Assembly: GCF_000257645.1 (NCBI RefSeq)
Contig: NZ_AJHJ01000021.1
Span: 1 to 64,000, forward strand
Source: Serratia sp. M24T3
GTDB taxonomy: Bacteria; Pseudomonadota; Gammaproteobacteria; Enterobacterales; Enterobacteriaceae
Length of the DNA: 64,000 nt
Direction of reading: 5' to 3'
In this document: piece after piece, positions 31,130-41,238 of the stretch
Layout of the letters: every line of letters begins with the position of its first letter
Position numbering within the stretch: position 1 is the stretch's first letter
The notes under the pieces: generated by a model
Databases searched by the model: none
Seen by the model: only the letters and a program-made list of their open reading frames with translations
What the model was told of the DNA's origin: nothing
Made by a program: the position numbers and the translations under genes

Positions 31130-32665
31130 ATGACTAAAGTCCGTTTGCTGAGTGCCGCAGTGTTGATGACCTTGTTCACATCATCTGCCTGGGCTTTTTC
31201 TATTGACGATGTCGCCAAGCAAGCTAAAACGCTGGCTGATAAAGGCTATGAAGCGCCTAAAACCAATCTGCCATCGCAATTTCGCGACATGAAATTTGCG
31301 GACTACCAACAAATACAGTTCAATCATGACAAAGCGTATTGGAATAATCTGAACACGCCGTTCAAGCTTGAGTTTTATCATCAGGGAATGTACTTCGACA
31401 CGCCGGTCAAAATTAACGAAGTGACCGCAAACAGTGTTAAAGAAATCAAGTACAGCCCGGACTATTTTAATTTCGGTAATGTTAAACACGACGCTGACTC
31501 GGTAAAAAACCTCGGTTTCGCTGGTTTCAAAGTTCTTTATCCAATCAATAAAGCAGATAAAGATGATGAAATTATGAGCGTGCTGGGCGCGAGCTATTTC
31601 CGTCTAATAGGTAAAGGTCAGGTCTACGGCCTGTCGGCTCGTGGTCTGGCAATCGATACTGCGCTTTCCTCTGGGGAAGAGTTCCCACGTTTTCGCGAGT
31701 TCTGGATTGAACGTCCTAATCCGGACGAAAAACACCTGGTAATCTATGCGCTGCTCGACTCACCTCGCGCAACCGGTGCCTATCGTCTCGACGTTTACCC
31801 TGGTAAAGAAGCCTCTGTAGACATCCAGGCCAAGATTTATCTGCGTGACAAGGTTGGAAAACTGGGTCTGGCACCATTGACCAGTATGTTCCTGTTTGGC
31901 CCGAACCAGCCTTCAACCGTGATGAACTATCGTCCGTCACTGCATGATTCTGATGGCCTGTCGATTCACGCCGGTAACGGTGAGTGGATTTGGCGTCCGC
32001 TGAACAATCCGAAGCACTTGTCGGTTAGCCAGTTCACTATGGAAAATCCGAAAGGCTTTGGCTTGCTGCAGCGCGGTCGTAACTTCCACGAGTATGAAGA
32101 TCTCGACGATCGCTACGATCTGCGTCCAAGCGCCTGGGTAGAACCAAAAGGCGATTGGGGCAAAGGCAAAGTCGAGCTGGTGGAAATCCCGACTGCGGAT
32201 GAAACCAACGACAATATCGTGGCCTTCTGGACACCAGATCAACTGCCAGCGGCCGGCAAACCGATTGATATCAGCTACCGCCTGCACTTCACCCGTGATG
32301 AAGACAAGCTGCATTCTCCGGACTCTTTCTGGGTATCACAGACCCTGCGTTCGGCCGGCGATGTCAAGCAGTCAAATCTGGTGCGTGAACAGGATGGCAG
32401 CATTGCCTACGTGGTCGATTTCGTGGGTCCTGCCCTGAAATCACTGAAACCGGATACCCCGGTCGCGTCTCAGGTCAGCATGGGCGACAACGCCGATCTG
32501 CTTGAGAATTCTGTCCGCTATAATTCTGTCACCAAGGGCTGGCGTTTGACGCTGCGTCTGAAAGTGAAAGATCCCAAGAAGCCGGTTGAAATGCGCGCTT
32601 CTCTGGTTAATGGCGACAAAACGTTGAGCGAAACCTGGAGCAATCAGTTACCTGCCAATGAATAA
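31130..32665 (+). CDS. opgG: Periplasmic glucan biosynthesis protein OpgG
   Basis: With the ATG at 31130 the product is 511 residues, the same length as E. coli MdoG. It has a Sec signal ([22 protein letters not shown]) and a mature periplasmic part beginning [21 protein letters not shown]. OpgG is needed to form the branched glucan backbone from the chain made by OpgH. The strings [18 protein letters not shown] and [13 protein letters not shown] are nearly identical to E. coli. An upstream in-frame start would put extra residues before the signal and is rejected. It overlaps opgH by eight bases. Confidence 0.96.
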   Translation: MTKVRLLSAAVLMTLFTSSAWAFSIDDVAKQAKTLADKGYEAPKTNLPSQFRDMKFADYQQIQFNHDKAYWNNLNTPFKLEFYHQGMYFDTPVKINEVTANSVKEIKYSPDYFNFGNVKHDADSVKNLGFAGFKVLYPINKADKDDEIMSVLGASYFRLIGKGQVYGLSARGLAIDTALSSGEEFPRFREFWIERPNPDEKHLVIYALLDSPRATGAYRLDVYPGKEASVDIQAKIYLRDKVGKLGLAPLTSMFLFGPNQPSTVMNYRPSLHDSDGLSIHAGNGEWIWRPLNNPKHLSVSQFTMENPKGFGLLQRGRNFHEYEDLDDRYDLRPSAWVEPKGDWGKGKVELVEIPTADETNDNIVAFWTPDQLPAAGKPIDISYRLHFTRDEDKLHSPDSFWVSQTLRSAGDVKQSNLVREQDGSIAYVVDFVGPALKSLKPDTPVASQVSMGDNADLLENSVRYNSVTKGWRLTLRLKVKDPKKPVEMRASLVNGDKTLSETWSNQLPANE

Positions 32666-35243
32666 AACAACGCATTCTACTCAAGAGTACGTAGAGGCAT
32701 TGCCCCTGACTGAGACTCAGAAAGGGGATATCACTCAGCAGCTTCCGGCTGCTGATGATGTTGCTTTCACGTCTCTGCATCACCGCCTCGGCGGTGATTC
32801 TGCTGTGGCGATTGAAACCGCTGACGCACAGGCGCCACTTGCTTCGGTGAAAGCGCGCATTGGCGAAGGCTGGCCAGACGCCGACGAGAACGGCACGTTA
32901 TCCGCCGTGGATAACGAAGGCCGTACCGTGGTGAAAGCCATGCCGCCAGTCAAGCGTTCCAGCATGTTCCCTGAAATTTGGCGTACCAACCCGTTAGGCC
33001 GCTTCTGGGATACGCTAATGGGGCGCAGCGCGATTGCCCGTCGCTACACTTCTTCTCAAATGCCGGAGTCAGAGAAAAGGTGGCGCGCAGCAGGTTCCAT
33101 TCGCCGTTATATCTTGCTGGCGCTGATGCTGGTGCAAACCGCCATCGCCACCTGGTACATGAAAACCATTCTGCCGTATCAGGGCTGGGCGTTAATCGAT
33201 CCGTCCGATATGCTCAATCAGGATCTGCTGCAATCCGTGCTGCAATTGTTGCCGTACGTGTTGCAGACCGGAATTCTGGTGCTGTTTGCGATACTGTTCT
33301 GCTGGGTTTCGGCCGGTTTCTGGACTGCTCTGATGGGCTTCCTGCAACTGATGATGGGGCGTGATAAATACAGTATTACGGCTTCCACAACCGGTAACGA
33401 GCCGCTGAATCCCAATAATCGCACCGCGCTGATTATGCCGATTTGTAACGAAGACGTTGAACGGGTTTTTGCCGGTCTGCGAGCGACTTATGAGTCAGTA
33501 AAAGCCACCGGCGATCTCGACCAGTTTGATATTTACGTTCTCAGCGACAGTTACGATCCGGATATCTGCGTGGCCGAGCAAAAGGCGTGGATGGAAGTCT
33601 GCCGCGACGTCGACGGCCACGGGCGCATTTTCTATCGTCGTCGTCGTCGTCGCGTGAAGCGCAAAAGCGGCAACATCGATGACTGGTGCCGTCGTTGGGG
33701 CGGAGAATATGCCTACATGGTTATTCTTGATGCCGACAGCGTAATGAGCGGTGGATGTCTCACCGGTCTGGCACGACTGATGGATGCAAACCCTAACGCC
33801 GGTATTATCCAGTCTGCGCCAAAAGCGTCAGGCATGGATACGCTGTATGCGCGCTGCCAGCAGTTTGCAACACGCGTTTATGGCCCATTGTTTACTGCCG
33901 GTCTGCACTTCTGGCAGTTAGGCGAGTCGCACTATTGGGGCCATAACGCCATCATCCGCGTGAAGCCGTTTATTGAGCACTGTGCACTGGCACCTCTGCC
34001 GGGTGAAGGTTCGTTTGCTGGTTCGATTCTGTCGCATGACTTCGTAGAAGCCGCGCTGATGCGTCGCGCAGGGTGGGGCGTGTGGATTGCCTATGACCTG
34101 CCGGGAAGCTACGAAGAGTTGCCGCCAAACCTGCTGGACGAGCTGAAACGCGACCGCCGATGGTGTCACGGTAACCTGATGAACTTCCGTCTGTTCCTGG
34201 TTAAAGGCATGCACCCGGTTCACCGCGCCGTGTTCCTGACTGGCGTGATGTCTTACCTGTCTGCTCCGCTGTGGTTTATGTTCCTGGCACTGTCTACTGC
34301 GTTACAGGTTGTACATACGCTAATGGAACCACAGTACTTCCTGCAACCGCGCCAGCTGTTCCCGGTGTGGCCGCAGTGGCGTCCCGAGCTGGCAATCGCG
34401 CTGTTCTCGACTACCATGGTGTTGCTGTTCCTGCCTAAGCTGCTGAGTATCGTGCTGATTTGGGCCAAAGGTGCGAAACAATACGGTGGAGCGATTCGTC
34501 TGCTGCTCTCGATGCTGCTGGAGATGCTGTTCTCTGTGCTGCTTGCGCCGGTGCGTATGCTGTTCCACACCGTTTTTGTGGTCAGTGCGTTCCTGGGTTG
34601 GGAAGTGGTCTGGAACTCACCGCAGCGTGACGATGATGACACCCCTTGGGGCGAAGCATTCAAGCGTCACGGCTCACAGCTGTTGCTGGGTCTAGTTTGG
34701 GCTAGCGGTATGGCCTGGCTTGATCTGCGCTTCCTGTGGTGGTTGGCACCGATCGTCTTCTCGCTGATCCTTTCGCCGATCGTGTCTGTGCTTTCCAGCC
34801 GGGCGACGTTGGGTATCAAGAGCAAGGCCGCCAAACTGTTCCTGATCCCCGAAGAGTACGATCCGCCGCGTGAGTTGGTCGCGACAGAAGAATATCTGAA
34901 GCTTAACCGCGAACGTATGCTGAAAAATGGCTTTATGCACGCAGTGGTCAACCCGACTTTCAATGCGCTGGCAACGGGTATGGCGACTTCGCGTCACCTG
35001 CTGCGTCAGACAATTGAAAACGGTCGTCGGCAAACGCTTGAAAAAGCCTTGCAGAGCGGGCCGAAAAGCCTCGGTAAGGCCGATCGTCTGGTGCTGCTGA
35101 GTGACCCGGTGATTCTGGCAAGACTGCACTCGGCTGTGTGGACCAATCCAGAATTACACGAATGGCGAGACTATTATGGCGAGCTGCCGCGTAACGTTCA
35201 GGCCTTCCCTGAAACGCAAACGCTGGAAGCGAAAACCGCCTGA
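32658..35243 (+). CDS. opgH: Glucan glucosyltransferase OpgH
   Basis: The 861-residue inner-membrane protein elongates the beta-1,2-glucan backbone from UDP-glucose. It has a long cytoplasmic N-terminus (1-140), membrane segments, a GT2 domain with DSYDPD, the metal-binding DADSVM and the acceptor motif RDRRWCHGN (the Q/RxxRW box), then further membrane segments. In E. coli OpgH also inhibits FtsZ in rich medium. The start overlaps the opgG stop, so they form one operon, closed by the terminator at 35323-35361. Confidence 0.96.
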   Translation: MNKTTHSTQEYVEALPLTETQKGDITQQLPAADDVAFTSLHHRLGGDSAVAIETADAQAPLASVKARIGEGWPDADENGTLSAVDNEGRTVVKAMPPVKRSSMFPEIWRTNPLGRFWDTLMGRSAIARRYTSSQMPESEKRWRAAGSIRRYILLALMLVQTAIATWYMKTILPYQGWALIDPSDMLNQDLLQSVLQLLPYVLQTGILVLFAILFCWVSAGFWTALMGFLQLMMGRDKYSITASTTGNEPLNPNNRTALIMPICNEDVERVFAGLRATYESVKATGDLDQFDIYVLSDSYDPDICVAEQKAWMEVCRDVDGHGRIFYRRRRRRVKRKSGNIDDWCRRWGGEYAYMVILDADSVMSGGCLTGLARLMDANPNAGIIQSAPKASGMDTLYARCQQFATRVYGPLFTAGLHFWQLGESHYWGHNAIIRVKPFIEHCALAPLPGEGSFAGSILSHDFVEAALMRRAGWGVWIAYDLPGSYEELPPNLLDELKRDRRWCHGNLMNFRLFLVKGMHPVHRAVFLTGVMSYLSAPLWFMFLALSTALQVVHTLMEPQYFLQPRQLFPVWPQWRPELAIALFSTTMVLLFLPKLLSIVLIWAKGAKQYGGAIRLLLSMLLEMLFSVLLAPVRMLFHTVFVVSAFLGWEVVWNSPQRDDDDTPWGEAFKRHGSQLLLGLVWASGMAWLDLRFLWWLAPIVFSLILSPIVSVLSSRATLGIKSKAAKLFLIPEEYDPPRELVATEEYLKLNRERMLKNGFMHAVVNPTFNALATGMATSRHLLRQTIENGRRQTLEKALQSGPKSLGKADRLVLLSDPVILARLHSAVWTNPELHEWRDYYGELPRNVQAFPETQTLEAKTA

Positions 35244-35322
35244 GAATATTGGGTTGCCAGTTAAAGCGGTAGCCCATTCTCAACGGCAGTTAACGTCATA
35301 AATCAGACGGTTGACCTAAAGA

Positions 35323-35361
35323 AAACGGGCAGTTTGCGTAATGCAGACTGCCCGTTTTTTT
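35323..35361 (+). terminator. Rho-independent terminator of opgGH
   Basis: Stem AACGGGCAGT/GACTGCCCGTT with about ten-base loop and seven T. Confidence 0.9.
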
Positions 35362-35402
35362 ATGCGCGAAAGATTTCAGAGAAGGTTTTTTACTCCCTTA
35401 AC

Positions 35403-37286
35403 TCAATTGGCCGGAGCCTGATCTTCTACTGCTGCCAGCTTCTCAACTGTGGTGTGGAAGGTGTCCTCATTCAGCTTGGGTAAGCCATCGAAAACCACCT
35501 TGTTGCGGTAAAGATCGCGATCTGCTTCAACAATATGCGGTTGAGTATTCAGACTGCCAGTCGCAACACAGATGTTGTTAACATCTTTCAATTTCGGATC
35601 CCAGATATTGCCCATCTTGCTACAGCTATCTACCCAGACAAACTTCTCGTTCGGGTCGAGTTTCGAAAGCTGTTGCTCTAAAGGAGCTGAAAGATAGACG
35701 TCAAACATCGGGTCGACCCTGCCATCGGTAACCCGCAGGATTAGCGGATATTTGAACGACACGCCGGAGAAGGTCAGCATTTTGCTGTCGGTGTGCAGTA
35801 CATAATCGGTGATCGTTTTCGGGAAATCCCACATCTTGATAATTGCCGGTTTCCAGCGCAAAACGTGACGACGGATATCGCGATAGTTATTGGCGAGCGA
35901 CTCGCTGGTCAGGCTGCTGCGCCCCAGTCCGATATAGTTGTCGCCGCCCATCACATCCAGCACGGTCGCACCGTTATCCAGCGTGGTTCTCTTCTGACTG
36001 ATGACCTGATTATTGGAGCCTGTACCGCGCAGCACGAAGAACAGATCTCTACGATTTTGTTTGGTCAGAATCGAATACGCGGTGTTGTTCATTGCCAGAT
36101 GGTCAGAAGAAACAACAATCACTGTATTTTTGAAATACGGCGAGGCTTTGATTTTATTGATAAGTTTTGCAACCTGTTCCTGACTACAGGCAACGGCGCT
36201 TAACGACTGATTGCGTTTATTGTCATAGGAATAGCTTTTTCTGTTGCAGGTCGCATCAATATAGCCGTCGGGATGATGAGTATCGACGGTCAACGCGAAC
36301 AGTGAGAAAGGTTTACCGGCTTTAGACAACTCGATAAAACGATTGTAAACGAAGTCCAGCATCGTATCGTCATACCAGCCCCATTCATTTTTATAATTTG
36401 CATCTTTGACTAACGGCTTAAGCTCGTTATAGCCATAGAGATGGTCGATGCCGTGGGTCGACAGCAATAGTTCTTTGCCGGCAAATGCCAGGTTCGCGCC
36501 CTGATAAAAATAGTTGGTATAGCCAGAAGCTTTCAGGATATCGCCAAGACAGATGCTGCGCGGATAAAAGGTCGACAATGAGCTTGACGCGTTGCTGTCA
36601 AAAGGGGCAAAAAGCGGGATGCCGCACAGGGCCGAAACCATGCCGGATACGGTGTTTTCTGCCCCGGGTATCTGAATGGTATTACTGAAGTCTAGCGACT
36701 CTTTCTTTATTGCGCCCAGTTCAGGAGTCAGGTCCGGAAATACGTCATTATCGAAATAAGTACGCTCGAGACTTTCACCAAAGATATACACCAGATTAGG
36801 CTTGCTGCCGTTGATAGTCTTGACCGCGTCTTTATAGTTTTCGGAAAAATCAGACTTATCATCGCCATACTGAGAAGTAGTCAGACTGACCAACTGGGCC
36901 GTAGCGGGCGAAGTACCAATCGCCAGCAGCGCAAAAAGCAGCGCTCCATAGTTGTAGGTGATCCTGCGATCGGTGTTTTTATTGCGTAAAATTAACCAGG
37001 TCAACAAGCCAAATATCAGGAAAATAAATACGATCAGGCCTATTGCCGGGAGAACATATTTGCCAACTCCGGCGCCGGTCAGACTATTGGTAATGGTAAA
37101 CAACACCTCGTCATTTACGCCCTCACCGGTGAAGTAATTACTTGCAGTCCAGATAGCGCTCAGGAGCAGAAACAGCGCCGAAAGTAACAAATTCACGGAG
37201 ATCCAAAAGGAATTTCGTTTCGCCTTGAAGATACAGAGGGTAACTGAGGCGATAAAAAACAAAACGGAAATGAGTTCAAGTGCCAT
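35403..37286 (-). CDS. opgB: Phosphoglycerol transferase OpgB-like
   Basis: The 627-residue membrane protein has about four N-terminal membrane segments (1-135) and a large alkaline-phosphatase-fold domain of the LtaS/OpgB sulfatase family. Landmarks are YIFGESLERTYF (nucleophile region with Glu for Mn binding), QIPGAENTVSGMVSALCG (Thr in the nucleophile position is not certain) and VSSDHLAMNN (metal ligands Asp-His). OpgB moves phosphoglycerol from phosphatidylglycerol to periplasmic glucans. It is shorter than E. coli MdoB (763) and here lies directly next to opgGH. The start 37286 has AAGGAAAG before it; an upstream extension is rejected. Confidence 0.85.
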   Translation of the reverse strand: MALELISVLFFIASVTLCIFKAKRNSFWISVNLLLSALFLLLSAIWTASNYFTGEGVNDEVLFTITNSLTGAGVGKYVLPAIGLIVFIFLIFGLLTWLILRNKNTDRRITYNYGALLFALLAIGTSPATAQLVSLTTSQYGDDKSDFSENYKDAVKTINGSKPNLVYIFGESLERTYFDNDVFPDLTPELGAIKKESLDFSNTIQIPGAENTVSGMVSALCGIPLFAPFDSNASSSLSTFYPRSICLGDILKASGYTNYFYQGANLAFAGKELLLSTHGIDHLYGYNELKPLVKDANYKNEWGWYDDTMLDFVYNRFIELSKAGKPFSLFALTVDTHHPDGYIDATCNRKSYSYDNKRNQSLSAVACSQEQVAKLINKIKASPYFKNTVIVVSSDHLAMNNTAYSILTKQNRRDLFFVLRGTGSNNQVISQKRTTLDNGATVLDVMGGDNYIGLGRSSLTSESLANNYRDIRRHVLRWKPAIIKMWDFPKTITDYVLHTDSKMLTFSGVSFKYPLILRVTDGRVDPMFDVYLSAPLEQQLSKLDPNEKFVWVDSCSKMGNIWDPKLKDVNNICVATGSLNTQPHIVEADRDLYRNKVVFDGLPKLNEDTFHTTVEKLAAVEDQAPAN

Positions 37287-37570
37287 GCACTTTCCTTGAG
37301 TGGGAATTAACCGATGGAGTAATAACCCTTTGATAAAAAACATCTAATTAAAACGGAGATGATTCTTATTCAATAGGACCCTTACTGTTCATCTTAATAT
37401 AATTTTAATAAACAATTCTTATACAGAATGATCGCGCCGTATTTTATAGCATTTTCTTATCTAAGGTGAAGCCTTATGACAGTATTGGTTTTACGTTTGC
37501 TTAACGCAGGCAGAGGCTTTGGCTGTGGTAAACTTAACAATAGAAACGGTAAGAAAAAGGGGATTCTGGT

Positions 37571-37816
37571 GTGAACAAGGGTGTAATCGCAAGGACAGTT
37601 TTGCTTGGGGTTGCCGTGGCTACTTTATCCGGCTGTGGCAGCATTATAAGTCGTACAGTACCGGGGCAAGGGCATAATAATCAATACTATCCGGGCGTGC
37701 AGTGGGATTTACGCGACGGGCCGTGGCGATATGTCACCGTCATCGATGTTCCGCTTTCGATGATAGTTGATACCTTTATGCTACCTATTGATGCCCGCCA
37801 CGGGCCGTACGAGTAA
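37571..37816 (+). CDS. yceK: YceK-family outer-membrane lipoprotein
   Basis: The 81-residue product has a lipoprotein signal with lipobox LSGCGS and the family block IISRTVPGQGHNNQYYPGVQW, then PIDARHGPYE at the end, matching E. coli YceK. Function is unknown (DUF1375). The start codon is GTG at 37571. It keeps the E. coli position after the opg locus. Confidence 0.92.
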   Translation: MNKGVIARTVLLGVAVATLSGCGSIISRTVPGQGHNNQYYPGVQWDLRDGPWRYVTVIDVPLSMIVDTFMLPIDARHGPYE

Positions 37817-37846
37817 AATCAGGCCAACCGCGCCTGACTGGCAAAA

Positions 37847-38251
37847 TTAATCAACGTCACGTCCTGGATAGTCGTCTTCATCGTCCCATTCTTCAGCCGC
37901 GGCGGCACCTTCTTCCGTATCCAGTGGCGGCTCTAGCTGATATTCGCCTTCGTCCCATTCATACAACGTATTCTCGTCCTGCCATTCCTCCAGCAATTCT
38001 TGCTTATCAAAATCGTCATCAAAAACTGCCTGTGCAGCTTCGCCGCTCAAGAAGCTTAAATCCTGAGTCTCTTCGCCTTCCTCGGCACCGAACTCGGCTT
38101 CCCACATGGTGTCGCCGTCTTGCATAATATATTTCTGCAAGTTGAGCTGGCTGACTGACGGTGATTCGTCGTCTGAAGTTTCGGCATTTTTCTCCAGAAA
38201 CTCTTCTCGTGCTGCATCTATAGCCTCTTCCAGCGTGGCATACAGTGACAT
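37847..38251 (-). CDS. msyB: Acidic protein MsyB
   Basis: The 134-residue highly acidic protein matches E. coli MsyB: MSLYATLEEAIDAAREEFLE, a central LSGEAAQAVFDDDFD, and EWQDENTLYEWDEGEYQLEP. MsyB was found as a multicopy suppressor of secY/secA defects and is induced in stationary phase. The C-terminal DDEDDYPGRDVD tail is longer than in E. coli. A good ribosome site (AAGGAGG) precedes it. Confidence 0.94.
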   Translation of the reverse strand: MSLYATLEEAIDAAREEFLEKNAETSDDESPSVSQLNLQKYIMQDGDTMWEAEFGAEEGEETQDLSFLSGEAAQAVFDDDFDKQELLEEWQDENTLYEWDEGEYQLEPPLDTEEGAAAAEEWDDEDDYPGRDVD

Positions 38252-38509
38252 ATTTCCTCCTTTTACACAGGTTGCAGTGTTTTTAGGAAAGGATAGTTGA
38301 AGATTTACGGCTCACAGACAATTAGGAATAAAAAAAATTAATTTGCGATTCGGTAGGAGATTTATTGAGCTAAAAGACCGCGTTAGTTCAACTTGAGTAA
38401 TGAGGGGCGGGGCACAAAATGAGAAAGTTGAACACGAAATCGCCTGTCTATGTTGCGTGTGACGGAACATTAGCATAAACTGTTCCTTGTTGCGCAACAA
38501 GGAGTGGTT

Positions 38510-38787
38510 ATGATCATTAGCTGGAAGCATCGGGGATTACAAAAATTTTTTGAGACAGGATCAACAGCTAAAATCATGCCAGAGCATGCAAAAAACTGAG
38601 GACTCGGTTAAGAGTTATTGATATTGCGCAAAATATTGAGGACATTAACCTTGCTGGGTACAAATTACATCCTCTGAAAGGAGATCGTGAAGGGGTCTGG
38701 TCAGTAACAATTAGTGGGAACTGGCGTATAACTTTCGAATTCCGGAATAGCGACGCCTATATTTTAAATTATGAGGACTATCACTAA
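38510..38787 (+). pseudogene. higB: HigB-type toxin, broken by a -1 frame discontinuity
   Basis: The frame starts MIISWKHRGLQKFFETGSTA with a strong ribosome site (AAGGAG) but meets TGA at codon 30 (38597-38599). Directly before it is A_AAA_AAC (38590-38596) with zero-frame codons AAA AAC. The -1 frame then reads LRTRLRVIDIAQNIEDINLA through WSVTISGNWRITFEFRNSDAYI to TAA 38785-38787, a complete RelE/HigB fold of 92 residues. Either one A was lost, inactivating the toxin, or the heptamer is used for programmed frameshifting. The stop overlaps the higA start (TAATG). Confidence 0.88.
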
Positions 38788-39095
38788 TGGCTATGTTTAA
38801 TCCTCCCCATCCAGGGGAAATTATCTCAGGCATTCTTGAAGATTTAGGTGTCGGGATCCGAGAACTGGCGCGTGCGCTTGATATAGCCCCTTCAACGGCT
38901 CAGCGTTTAGTCAGTGGCCAAGCGGCCGTTTCACCAGAGATGGCAATAAAACTGGCGGCAGTATTAGGAAGCACTCCTGAAATGTGGATGCGGCTACAAG
39001 CGAGCTATAGTTTGGAAGTTGCTGCAAAAGCTGTTGATACCTCTCGACTGACCCAGCTCTATAAGCCTACTTCTTTTACGCCTCATTGGATTTAA
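38787..39095 (+). CDS. higA: HigA-type antitoxin
   Basis: The 102-residue protein has the HigA/VapI XRE domain: PPHPGEIISGILEDLGVGIRELARALDIAP, STAQRLVSGQAAVSPEMAIKLAAVLGSTPE and WMRLQASYSLE. It would bind and neutralise HigB and repress the higBA promoter. It is intact although the toxin frame is interrupted. It is coupled to higB by a one-base overlap. Confidence 0.93.
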   Translation: MAMFNPPHPGEIISGILEDLGVGIRELARALDIAPSTAQRLVSGQAAVSPEMAIKLAAVLGSTPEMWMRLQASYSLEVAAKAVDTSRLTQLYKPTSFTPHWI

Positions 39096-39151
39096 GGGAC
39101 AATGTATGCGCTACAAGATGGGGAAACGGACGTGGGCTATTTTCGGGAATT

Positions 39152-39958
39152 TCACTTCTTTAAACGGGATTGCAGGCAATGAGTAATAATTGCTTTCTGC
39201 ACCGGCAATAACCACTGCTTTTGCTGATAACCGGCAAAATTTGCATAGAGCAGAGGATCAAAATCCAATTCTTGTCCGATGGTGAAAGGGGGCGTGGGCA
39301 GGAGTTTGGGCCGACCAAGCTTTTGCAGCAATGCTTCTGTGAGTGAGAGCGGTGTTGCACAATTTGGAGGCCAACCGTCTGTTATCACAACATCCGCGGT
39401 AAAATCGAGTGTTGAAGTAAATTTTACCCCTTGTGCTCCATCGTGAAATTGCCGATCGCAGAAATGGGTCAGCTGTAAACCCAAGACTAAAGCCAGCTGG
39501 TGCCATGAGCGGAAGACATTAGTCGTTGGCCCCCAAAGGCAAATACGCAGCTGGTTTATCGCGCCTATCGACTTATTAATCCAGAATGCATCGGTTAACA
39601 CCTCGCACGGATGTCCCTGACTGGACATAGCATTAATCACCGGTTTAGCAGAGTGCTTTGCAAACTGCGAGAGCCTCTGGTGATTTGCTTCTCGAATCAC
39701 ATAGAGACTGTAAAAGGGGTCAAGATAACCGGCTAGATCCTCCACGCGTTCAGCTGTTTTCAAAAGATTCGGCAGCTCGATAAAAGGGATTTCAAGCTCC
39801 TGGAATGCCTGAATAAAGGTCGTGCGCGTTCGTATGCCATTTCCTTCGAACGACCAGGCTGCTTTGCAATTTAGGGATTTCGATGGGGCTTCCGCCAACC
39901 GCCAAATCTCATAAACGTTTTCAACGCTGAGTTCACTTAACGCTATTAGATTCATCAC
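39152..39958 (-). CDS. Divergent aspartate/ornithine transcarbamylase-like protein
   Basis: The 268-residue protein follows the transcarbamylase pattern through both domains but is short (relatives about 305-335). The carbamoyl-phosphate loop, normally STRTR, is GIRTR (41-45), and the segment YVIREANHQRLSQFAKHSA then KPVINAMSSQGHPCEVLTD matches the core, with HPCE (116-119) in place of HPxQ. The C-terminal LPTPPFTIGQELDFDPLLYA and LLPVQKAIITHCL resemble the last loop and helix. The changed Ser-Thr and Gln positions suggest altered or lost carbamoyl transfer. It is followed upstream by a GNAT gene in the same direction, one base apart. Confidence 0.75.
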   Translation of the reverse strand: MMNLIALSELSVENVYEIWRLAEAPSKSLNCKAAWSFEGNGIRTRTTFIQAFQELEIPFIELPNLLKTAERVEDLAGYLDPFYSLYVIREANHQRLSQFAKHSAKPVINAMSSQGHPCEVLTDAFWINKSIGAINQLRICLWGPTTNVFRSWHQLALVLGLQLTHFCDRQFHDGAQGVKFTSTLDFTADVVITDGWPPNCATPLSLTEALLQKLGRPKLLPTPPFTIGQELDFDPLLYANFAGYQQKQWLLPVQKAIITHCLQSRLKK

Positions 39959-39959
39959 A

Positions 39960-40565
39960 TTATCTCGGATATTGACCCATCTTGAAGTTCAGGCTTTTTT
40001 TAACCGTTGGCCATTCGCTGTCAATAATCGAGAAAATTACCGTATCGCGACAGGCACCGTCGGGATCCTTTTGCATATTGCGCAATACGCCGTCCTGCTT
40101 GGCGCCGAGGCGCGCAATGGCGGCTCTGGAAGTGTGATTGTGCCAGTGGGTTCTGAATTCCACCGCAATGGCGGCAAGTTGTTCAAACGCATGCTGTAAC
40201 AGCAGATATTTACACTCGGTATTGACTGCGGTTTTTTGCACACTTTTCGCATACCAGGTAAAGCCTATCTCAACGCGGTGATGCTGATTATCTGCGCGGC
40301 AAAAACGCGTGGTACCCACTATCTGCCGAGTTGCGTTAAGCATTACCGCAAATGGCAGAGAAGCTCCGGCCTGCTGCTCTTTTAACGCTGTTGCGATGTA
40401 ACTCTCAACGCTGCTTTTAGTCGGCACAGAGGTGTACCACAATTTCCATAACTCCCCGTCGGCGCACACCTTACCGAGTTCCTCGGCGTGTTCGCTGCGC
40501 AGGGGAATCAACGTGACCGTTTTGCCAGGTAGTGTGATTTCTTGCAGCCAGTTTTCAGAAGTCAT
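39960..40565 (-). CDS. RimJ/RimL-like GNAT acetyltransferase
   Basis: The 201-residue protein has the RimJ/RimL layout: VTLIPLRSEHAEELGKVCAD at the start, FAVMLNATRQIVGTTRFC, HHRVEIGFTWYAKSVQKTAVNTECK, and RTHWHNHTSRAAIARLGAKQDGVLRNM near the end, with the Asn-His/Ser-Ile motif that binds CoA. It is separated from the transcarbamylase-like gene by one base and must be co-transcribed with it, suggesting modification of the same small molecule or peptide. Confidence 0.85.
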   Translation of the reverse strand: MTSENWLQEITLPGKTVTLIPLRSEHAEELGKVCADGELWKLWYTSVPTKSSVESYIATALKEQQAGASLPFAVMLNATRQIVGTTRFCRADNQHHRVEIGFTWYAKSVQKTAVNTECKYLLLQHAFEQLAAIAVEFRTHWHNHTSRAAIARLGAKQDGVLRNMQKDPDGACRDTVIFSIIDSEWPTVKKSLNFKMGQYPR

Positions 40566-40794
40566 AATCCTTTATTTTTCCTTTAATTAGAGCATTCCTA
40601 TACCCTATAACTCCAAAACGGTTTTGCCAATAAGTTTTAGGAAAATCGATGGTTAGTTTGCAAGCGTTTTTGTCAATGGAGATTCAGCTTTGCAAAGAGG
40701 GTGCGGCGATAGGGTAAAGGTTTAGCAAACGGGGTTTATTCATTGAAAATAGTGGCTCAAAGTAAGCCTGAACTCATTTGATAAGGCCGTTGCC

Positions 40795-41196
40795 ATGAAA
40801 ATTTCTACCCGCAGTATCTTGTTACCGCTTTGTGGTATTGCCGCGTTAATCAGCGTGGGAAGCCATGCAGCAGAGTCTACGGAAAAAGCGCCACAGAATG
40901 CGCCTGTCAGTCACCCTCAGGATGAGCCGCCGTTTCACGGTGAAGGCCCGCATTTTCCACCCATGGGGATGATGATGCCGCCTCCGCCAATGCACGGTTT
41001 CTGCCACGGCGGCGAACTGTTCTGTGCATCGGTTGCCAGTGATAATCCCACCGATACGCTGCAAAAGTTGAACGGTGTGATCCCTGCTCCAACTGCTGGT
41101 AAACACTATGAAGTGCGCGTATCTGTGATGGAAGTCCCGGACTTCCCGCACCATGAGCATGGTCCAAGAGGCCCGCAGCCGGAAGGCAACAAATAG
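40795..41196 (+). CDS. His/Pro/Met-rich periplasmic protein, unknown
   Basis: The 133-residue product has a Sec signal (MKISTRSILLPLCGIAALISVGSHA-A) and a mature region with PPFHGEGPHFPPMGMMMPPPPMHGFCHGGELFC, then a folded-looking segment TLQKLNGVIPAPTAGKHYEVRVSVMEV and a His-rich tail (FPHHEHGPRG). Clustered Met and His residues suggest copper or other metal binding. No known family is recognised. A single Cys pair could form a disulfide. Confidence 0.6.
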   Translation: MKISTRSILLPLCGIAALISVGSHAAESTEKAPQNAPVSHPQDEPPFHGEGPHFPPMGMMMPPPPMHGFCHGGELFCASVASDNPTDTLQKLNGVIPAPTAGKHYEVRVSVMEVPDFPHHEHGPRGPQPEGNK

Positions 41197-41238
41197 CGTT
41201 TTGACTCATTCAGCGCCATTCGGGGCAGGGCAGAGGTC

